DNA from: Conidiobolus incongruus B7586
Lineage: Eukaryota; Entomophthoromycota; Entomophthoromycetes; Entomophthorales; Conidiobolaceae
Assembly (NCBI GenBank): GCA_000697335.1
Contig: JNEM01008438.1
Location: forward strand, 1-16,666
Direction: 5' to 3'
Length of the DNA: 16,666 bases
Part shown: positions 9,533-16,666 of the stretch, piece after piece
Layout: every line of letters begins with the position of its first letter
Numbering within the stretch: the first letter of the stretch is position 1
Notes under the pieces: generated by a model
What the model was told of the DNA's origin: nothing
The model's input: only the letters and a program-made list of their open reading frames with translations
Databases searched by the model: none
Made by a program: the position numbers and the translations under genes

Positions 9533-10464
9533 AATAAAATAAGAGCTCTTTCACTCTGTTTATATAAACATTATGTTATATGATATCGCATACCTTGGAT
9601 TTGAATTTATTCTTTTTCTTATTTTTGTCACTGACAGAATCGATTTTATTAAAGTAATTGTCATGTCTAAGAGCACTATTAAGTGGGAAGCTTACATAGT
9701 TGACTTCCATCTTACACAATATGATATGATTACTTACATCATTGTAAGTGTTTTCTTGTCCATCTTCAAATATATATATAAACATAAATAGTAATCTTAG
9801 TTGATAGAAAATAAATGAATATATGTGATATTTAATATCGTTAGAGAATATTGTATTAAAATTACTCCTCAATTAAATGACAATCTGTTTAATATATCAT
9901 CAAAATGGATATAATTTTATCTATCAACATAATTTAACTACAAGAATATTATTTCATTTTTGTGAAAAAATTAAATCATGTAGATATTATGATTCTTTTT
10001 AAGCAACTTCTCAAATCTATTACATTTATTAATATATATGTGTATTAAATTATTGAAGTTAAAATAGGATATTTGGTAGATTAAATTTAGAGTCAATTTC
10101 AATTAAAATTGAATACATAATTTAAAGTTAAATTATGATTAGTAACTTACAAATTATTATGTATAATGCTTTAAACATAAATTGAAGTTAATTTATTAAA
10201 AATATCATAAATAAGATATTATTTGATTCAAATAAATGTTAATATTATATTGAATGCAGATAACCTTACTATGATTGATTACATTTGTATAGTATCCTTA
10301 TCATTGTTGGTATTATAAAGATTTGCATAGTTTTATTATTAAAATTTTGCGAAATGATTAAAAGAGTTAAAATATAAAAAATGCAAATAATGAGTGCAAA
10401 AGATAATAATTTATCAAGATAAGTAAAGTTAAAATTGATAAACAATTCAATTTAATAGATAAAA
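9533..10464. other. AT-rich spacer, no supported gene
   Basis: Two overlapping antisense open frames at 9573-9791 (plus) and 9576-9872 (minus) are low-complexity, match no family I recognise, and cannot both be genes. The rest is AT-rich sequence without visible structure. Confidence 0.55.
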
Positions 10465-10546
10465 CACAAATAAGAGATTCGAACTCGTATGCCTCATCAT
10501 ACATAAACTTAGGTACGACAGCCCAAATCAACTCGGACACATTCCC
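10465..10546 (-). pseudogene. Degenerate serine-type tRNA-like sequence
   Basis: On the minus strand GAGTTCGAATCTC (10474-10486) is a good Pol III B box and T arm. TGTCCGAGTTGATTTGGG (10522-10539) resembles the A box and D arm of serine tRNAs, with a TCC/GGG stem. Spacing between the two boxes is as expected for a class II tRNA, and GTATG/CATAC could form a variable-arm hairpin. The acceptor stem pairs at only about three of seven positions and no proper anticodon arm is visible. It is probably a tRNA pseudogene or the head of a tRNA-derived SINE, not a working tRNA. Confidence 0.4.
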
Positions 10547-11578
10547 ATATCTGTAACCTTGTTTCAAATATTTTCAAAATCTTGTGTAATAAATAGATAT
10601 TTGTAGTACAAATTAAACTTTATCTTCACTGTTAATATTGCTTACATAATATCTTCATAATTTTATTTTTGTCCAATCGGACTGATATGTTTTTATTGCC
10701 CAGATTATCAATATTAATACCTACTCAATTTTACATCATAATTTTTTATATTCCATTTCATTATAATCTATTAAGGATATTCCGAGAAAATTGTAATTAT
10801 AACTTTTCTTTATTAATATTAATTCAACTCTGTTAAAATATCTTCAATTACATACATTTTCACATTTCAACAGTTATGCGCAACTCATTCAATCCACCCA
10901 TTTGGATATTCACTGCAATTTTTATTGTTTGTATATATGAGCAGAGAAGAAAATAGCTATATTCAATTGTTAATACAATTGAGAACATGAAAATCATTAA
11001 ATCCAATAGTATTAAATATACAATCGCCTACGTTCCGAGAATATTTGTTTTTTTTTAGTATCAATTCACATAAAAATATAACTAAAATGTTCTTAAATTT
11101 TGATTTTTTTTTCAGATTCGTAATGTCATTATTAACATATATGAATTTTTTATACTATGCTAATTATACTCACAGATACAGCTCTAAACAATTCAGTAAT
11201 AGCTAATCAAACCTTAAAATATTTTGATTAAAGCATTTTCAGAATGAACGAATATTGATCGGTGGGATCATATTAAAATATTTCAAAGTATCCTAAAAAT
11301 TTTCTAATTAGGTAAATTTCTCAAGTGTTGAGCAAAACACAAGTTTTTGATTAAAAAACTGGTAATTTGTCCTATTTTTAAAATTGTATTGAAAAAAAGT
11401 ATGGGGCGACTTGGTAACATCACAGATCAGATATTTTACTATTATAACATTGCGAAAATTAATTTTTGAATAATAAAAAATATATAATTAATGTTGAAAT
11501 GATAAATTTTATTTTATTACATAATCAATAATGTTAATACAAAGTTGGATAAAGATAATGCATTATTTTTGATATAAT
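10547..11578. other. AT-rich spacer downstream of the amino acid transporter
   Basis: No open frame or RNA is supported over about 1 kb. The right end should hold the transporter's 3' UTR. A short less AT-rich patch near 11401-11430 was not identified. Confidence 0.6.
11513..11518 (-). other. Possible polyadenylation signal of the amino acid transporter
   Basis: AATAAA on the minus strand lies about 60 nt after the transporter stop codon, a plausible fungal 3' UTR length. Further A-rich repeats adjoin it. Confidence 0.4.
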
Positions 11579-12904
11579 TTAATGTCCTGAACTGCCAGTT
11601 GTTGGTATATTGTTAAATTTTTGATAGAGTTCGCGAATGGCATCGATCGTACCAAGAATAGCACAAACAGCACCAATGATCAAACTAACAGCAATGATAA
11701 TATAAGAGTACCAGGGACGCTTGCGAAATCCAAAGAGTTTCAAATGGCAAATAGGGGGGACAATGAACACTAAGCCACCATTGGTGAGAGCACCAACCAA
11801 ATTCATAAAGCTGCTGAAGTAGGGCAATACTAATGAGATGACAGTGATGATAGTACATGTCAAAATTCTGGATGAAATTCTGACGAGTTTTTCTTTGGTG
11901 GGAGTCATGTAATCAGTGCTAATATTAAAGGCATTTTCTAGATCGAGGGAGAAAGAGCAGAGATACATAGGACAAGCCATCACAACGTGAAGAGTAATGA
12001 TAATCAAACTGGCAACATACCAAGCATCACGAGGAATAGAATTGTAAACGGGACTTTCGACATGACTAGAGTAGACAAAATAACATGCAATACAGATGGC
12101 AACATACCAGAGAGCAACCATGGAAATACTAGCAGCTGTAGCCTTAGCGAAATTTCTGGGACGTTGCATTGCTTTTTCAATGTGAGGGAGAACAGCATTA
12201 CCACCAAAACTAAATGCAATAGTAGTAAGAGCAATGGGAATACCAGACCAATTGATGATATCATATTCGATAGCTTGATTGGTAGAGAGTACTCTGGGGT
12301 AGTCTTCAATGGATCTAACCATACAAATAATCACAACGACTAAGGTACACAAAGCTCCAAATATACCAAGTGCAGTGACTTCCTTCATGGTTTTGATGAG
12401 TACATATGGAATACCTACGACAATACCACTAATTGTAATCCAAATTTTAACATCGATATGTAAACTATAGTATTTCGCTAATTCATCGATATTGGTTCCA
12501 ATTAAAATGATATAAATACAGGAAATACCAAGACACATTCCAAAACTAAGAGCTTGAACGATCCATCTACCCCATTTGCCAAAGCTCACTTCACCAACCT
12601 CTGCAAATCCGTCAAGGCGGCGATTGGGTTGGGAATAGATACATTGGATTAGGAGTTGGGCATTATATTGGGCAAGAGAACCGCCCAAAACGACGAAGAT
12701 CAGGGAGAGCCATCCACCATGAGAGACTGATTTGGGCAATCCGAGGGTACCAGTACCAGCTAAAAGACATACGATATTGACGAATGCAGCCCATGTGGAA
12801 CCTCCAGAGTCACGATCAGCAACGGGACCATGCCTATTGTCGTTCTCATGTGTAGCTCCATACATTTGAACATCCTTTGCAGGTTTTGCAGCGTCAACGG
12901 ACAT
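11579..12904 (-). CDS. AAAP-family amino acid transporter (SLC32/Avt-like)
   Basis: Intronless 441-residue integral membrane protein of the amino acid/auxin permease family, which moves amino acids by proton-coupled transport at the plasma or vacuolar membrane. After a polar N-terminus (~1-35) about eleven hydrophobic segments follow, at roughly 36-56, 63-88, 112-136, 150-170, 174-196, 218-238, 258-279, 295-316, 344-362, 365-385 and 398-420. Family marks are GTGTLGLPKSVSHGGW (50-65), matching the first unwound helix, and FSFGGNAVLPHIEKAMQRP (231-249) in the sixth. The best general match is to the Avt/VIAAT-type branch. Substrate and membrane cannot be read from sequence. Length and topology are normal and no defects are seen. 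The start is the first ATG of the frame, preceded by a pyrimidine-rich leader. Confidence 0.93.
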   Translation of the reverse strand: MSVDAAKPAKDVQMYGATHENDNRHGPVADRDSGGSTWAAFVNIVCLLAGTGTLGLPKSVSHGGWLSLIFVVLGGSLAQYNAQLLIQCIYSQPNRRLDGFAEVGEVSFGKWGRWIVQALSFGMCLGISCIYIILIGTNIDELAKYYSLHIDVKIWITISGIVVGIPYVLIKTMKEVTALGIFGALCTLVVVIICMVRSIEDYPRVLSTNQAIEYDIINWSGIPIALTTIAFSFGGNAVLPHIEKAMQRPRNFAKATAASISMVALWYVAICIACYFVYSSHVESPVYNSIPRDAWYVASLIIITLHVVMACPMYLCSFSLDLENAFNISTDYMTPTKEKLVRISSRILTCTIITVISLVLPYFSSFMNLVGALTNGGLVFIVPPICHLKLFGFRKRPWYSYIIIAVSLIIGAVCAILGTIDAIRELYQKFNNIPTTGSSGH

Positions 12905-13565
12905 GCTGAGGACTTGGTTTAAGAGAGAGTTTGGAAGAAACTAAAAATCTAATATACAAGGATAAAGAATAGACCTCAAAGTGTCCAATTCTGAATTTGA
13001 AAAATGTTAGTTAATGTATTTTATTGATCAGATCATTGATATATTTATATTAGTCGAAATTATTAAAATTCTTGATTTATCAGAATCCAAATATAATTAA
13101 TGATTAAAATTCAATTTCAAATATAGTTAATTTCACATGGATCAAATGATCAATTGTATAATAATATTAATTTTAAATGGCCAATTTTCCTTATAATGTA
13201 ATTGCCAAATATAATCCATTTGTATTTAACTATTAATTTCAACATTTTTCTCAAATTCGGATATATGTTCATATTTTAGCATACCATTTAATATTATATT
13301 GTTAATTATATTTCAATTACGAATATTAAAATAGCTAAAACTAAGATTTGAATGATTGTTATGAATATAATATGATTTCTAAAAGAACCGTTTTGTACTA
13401 CCTGAAAATATGGATTTGGAATATATTGGGTTTGACAATTGGGCTATTCTTATTATTACGGCGATGGATTTAAATTTTAAATTTTTTAATTATTATATCA
13501 AATTTAAGCTATAAATGACAGCTTTCATGTACAATTTTCAATATCTAGGTCATTTTCACATCCTA
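12905..13565. other. AT-rich 5' region of the transporter gene
   Basis: Presumed promoter and leader of the minus-strand transporter. A CT-rich stretch lies just upstream of its ATG and a weak TATA-like TATATTAG lies around 12949-12956. Around 13381-13470 base composition is less AT-rich with a short 34-codon plus-strand frame of no recognised identity. Nothing else is supported. Confidence 0.5.
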
Positions 13566-13754
13566 AAAATTACAGAATTGATCACGGATGACGTCGCAAT
13601 GATCTTTCAACTCTATCTAGCTAAAATTAACTTTAAAAACAGAACTGTAATTGAGATGCAACCAATGATCACAAGACTCACACAACATTATTGAATACAT
13701 TGGGTCATCTGATTTGGAGAAACTCTTAGAAATTGTAATGGGAAAACTATCAAA
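13566..13754 (-). pseudogene. Possible PHD zinc-finger gene relic
   Basis: In one minus-strand frame, open for 45 codons (13754-13620), the peptide MYSIMLCESCDHWLHLNY appears. It has the PHD-finger core spacing Cys-x2-Cys-x2-Trp-x-His-x2-[Cys], with Tyr in place of the last Cys. After a stop the same frame continues IELKDHCDVIRDQFCNF, which could be the end of the finger, though the final CxxC is incomplete. The first Cys pair is not visible. No complete gene surrounds it. It is most likely a decayed fragment of a chromatin-reader gene, but chance similarity is possible. Confidence 0.3.
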
Positions 13755-16666
13755 TTAGAATTGACAAATCGAATTTGGAATACTAAAAAATCAAATGACT
13801 TTTGGGACCAAATTTAACCAATTAATTAATTTCTAATCAACTCAACTGGGCATTTACAAGTATATTACGTAATATTCTCAACTATATGGTTTATCCGGTA
13901 CTCAGCCTTACAGTTTCATTTAAATACCAATTATAACCTTTAATTTTGTATTTTTCGAAAATATTTTTTCCTTATTTTTTTTCTTTTCGTTATAAATTTA
14001 TTATACAAACTATGAATAGTGGAATTGGCCTTATACTGTAATATCACGATACTTATAAATTTGTAGTTTATATATTTAATAATCAAAGAGATAAATGTGA
14101 TAATTTAGCTATTTTAATCTGATTAGCTAAACCAGAATATTTCATATTGAGGGTTTCTATTATTTCTAAGAAAAATCGGATGTAAAGTCAGTCTGATGAC
14201 CTAATACAAGTTTTCATTCAATACTTAAAATTTTAGAAATTGATAATAATTTTCAAATCACATGTAGCATTTAATGATATATCTTATCATTTGCAAACGT
14301 TATCACGTTTACTTAGATTAAAATTCATCATATCAATGCTACCATCTTTCATATGACCTAAAAGTATTCGAGTTTTTTTTCACTATTTTATGAAAGCTAT
14401 AATTTAAAATAATCTATCAAAAAATATCATAAATTTATATTACAATATTTGGGTTTATATATTAAATTCATTTCAGAGATTGTATATGTTCAAATCAAAA
14501 TACTTCTCGTAAAGTTTTGATATCTATTTTTGTATTATATTGCCTAATTTTTGATTAATATTTAATAATTAATTAATATAAGATTAAATTAAAGTTTGAA
14601 ACGTTTTTAAAATATGATTTAAAATCTATCACAAGACATAAATGATTATTATAATCGATTTAATGCAAATATTAATTTAGTTAAATTAAAAATACGATTG
14701 ATCATTTGACATAAATTATTTTAATATTATATCAAGATACAAAATCTATTTCCAACCTTTTATCCATTACTGTTTATTTTAAATAATCGTTGATTTGAAA
14801 AACTCTTAGAGTGTATAGGAGATTTTTGTTGAGTCAACCCACAATCCACAAAATGACAGGATATATACATTTATCCTACAAGGTTTAACTTTATTTGATC
14901 ATTTTAATATTTTTTTATCACTATTATCAAAAATAGAGTAAACAAAATCCGAAAATATATTTTTCAATAAATTTTCAAAATTATAATATATTGATTTTGA
15001 TAAATATTTTTCTTATTTAAGTCAAATTTTAAATGTAAAAGTGGAAATGTATCTATATTAGACGAAAGCTTGTATATCATAAGAATTTATTAATTCATTC
15101 TAATGGACAGAGTAATCCGATTACTATTTCATCGTTATATAGTTATAGAATTATATAATATTTAATTACAATTTAGAAATTTAACAAATTCGATGCTATA
15201 TTAAATTGATTATAATCGTCTAAGTTTGATGTATAACTTTAAATTAAGCACAATTAATCATCAATTCTTATAAACTACAAATGTTATGACCAATTATTAC
15301 TGTAATTGCTGATGTCTATAAATTTATTTATAAAATGATTGCCAATATATCATTAATGACATTTATTGAGTCATTTTTATATATGGTTCAAGTATGTTCA
15401 ATATATAAAGTATGATTAATTTTGGATCACGAGATTATGCATTGTTTATGAATTAAAAAAGGGATTATAAATCTATAATCAACGTTTATAATCAAATGTT
15501 ACAATATTTTTATATAAATAATTTTATAAATCTATTCAAATTCGTAAAAGTTTTAATTCAAATTGTAAATTTATTTCAATACTGTTTTAGTAAATATAAA
15601 AGAACTATTTTGCATCAAACAATATACTGTTAATGATATCTATTTTACTAATTATTTTTCATTTTATGCGTGTGCTTGATATAAATAATTGCATTTAATA
15701 TAGAAAAGTATTAATAATGAAATAAGCTATATTCTTTCAATAACTAATTAATTATCCATGATGTATATTTTTGTATTTTCAAATCAATAGCTTTATAAAT
15801 AAATTAAATATCATGATTACTTTTGACAACATGATCATTATTATATTGTTAAAAAAAATAAAATTTAAATAGAGAAAATGGCTAGGATAATAATTGTTTA
15901 ATTTTTATAATCAAAATTTATAATTTATTACTTAAGAATACTAATTTTCATTTTAAGAGGCTTCTAAATAAAATATTGAACATATAGTTTTAATAACTAA
16001 CAATTCACATATAAATTAATGGACCATTACTAATAATTTTTTATTTTTCTTTATTAACACTTAATTTATAATGATAAACTTTTTTATTTATGACCAAATA
16101 TAATCACTCTATTTTACCAATATTATAATATTATATTCCTACCAAATTATTCCTCATATCGTTACTTTTTAATTTTAAATTACCCAGAATTTACCTCTTA
16201 TCCTATTTTCCCTCAAGATCATCATTCTTATCCCAATATACATAAGGAAAAACATATTCTTTCTAGTTGAAAGAAATTAAATCAAAAATTTTATAACTAA
16301 TTATCAAGTAAATCTTTGAATAACCAATACCAAAATATTATAAGTTATCAACATACAAGCTTAACTCAATATGATTGTTTTAATTTCCAGTATTAGGATA
16401 ATATATTTAGCATTTATTACACCTATTTTAATTATAAAATATACCTATATTTTATATATTAATATAAAAAATCTTAACGAATATTATAAATTAATTAATA
16501 TATATAATATTTTTTATATTATATTTTTTAATTTAATCTTTTTCACAATATTATAATATTCACTATTATAATAATTTCAGCTATAAATTGACTTATTATT
16601 ATTTTTAATAATAATTTTATTCAGTTTTACTTGATATATATGAATGATAAATTAATTTAAAATTTT
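13755..16666. other. Long AT-rich region, no supported feature
   Basis: About 2.9 kb with no convincing open frame, RNA gene or transposon. The 61-codon frame at 16371-16556 is Ile/Tyr/Asn-rich and fits base composition alone. The palindrome AATATTATAATATT occurs twice (16119-16132 and 16547-16560), and short phrases such as AAACTCTTAGA recur (near 13720 and 14800), but none forms a recognisable repeat family. A pyrimidine-rich stretch lies near 16130-16260. Confidence 0.6.

Noticed and set aside
11987-12343. Open frames of 118 and 101 codons overlapping the transporter
   Set aside because: They overlap the transporter in other frames, have no family features and follow its codon pattern.
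16119-16560. Repeated AATATTATAATATT palindrome as an origin or binding site
   Set aside because: Only A and T, two copies 415 bp apart, in a region where such palindromes are expected by chance.
1-16666. CRISPR arrays, bacterial operons, riboswitches or phage modules
   Set aside because: Introns, a fungal chitin synthase, a Pol III tRNA gene and AT-rich spacers indicate eukaryotic nuclear DNA; no regularly spaced repeats were seen.

Overview
This looks like nuclear DNA from an AT-rich fungus. Three things point that way: a split chitin synthase with an N-terminal myosin-type motor domain, an architecture known only from fungi and close relatives; short GT-AG introns of 65 and 56 bp; and compact genes set in very AT-rich spacers. 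The exact lineage cannot be fixed from the sequence. An early-diverging group such as the Entomophthoromycotina is a guess based on base composition.

Layout from left to right. Positions 1-4132 (minus strand) hold the 5' part of a class V/VII-type chitin synthase; it runs off the left edge inside the catalytic domain. A quiet AT-rich spacer follows, then a complete tRNA-Leu(UAG) gene at 5603-5684 (plus). At 5853-6186 a patch of clearly different base composition resembles a solo LTR. On the plus strand, 6636-7790 is a full-length alpha-methylacyl-CoA racemase (AMACR, CaiB/BaiF family) reading frame interrupted by three in-frame stops. It is followed by 7936-8240, a small two-exon gene for an ETFRF1/LYRM5-type LYR protein. 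At 8635-9532 (minus) lies a decayed Tc1/mariner-like transposon. A degenerate serine-type tRNA-like sequence sits near 10465-10546 (minus). An intact 441-residue AAAP-family amino acid transporter occupies 11579-12904 (minus). A possible PHD-finger relic lies at 13566-13754 (minus). The last ~2.9 kb is AT-rich sequence in which nothing could be supported.

How the parts relate. The chitin synthase works in cell-wall synthesis at the plasma membrane and the transporter moves amino acids across a membrane; nothing links the two. The AMACR pseudogene and the ETFRF1-like gene lie head to tail and both belong to fatty-acid oxidation: one is a peroxisomal or mitochondrial racemase, the other a mitochondrial regulator of electron-transfer flavoprotein. 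Only the ETFRF1-like gene appears able to make its product. The window also holds relics: a dead racemase, a dead transposase, a possible solo LTR, a tRNA-like remnant and possibly two host-gene fragments. No new defence, toxin or mobile system was found.
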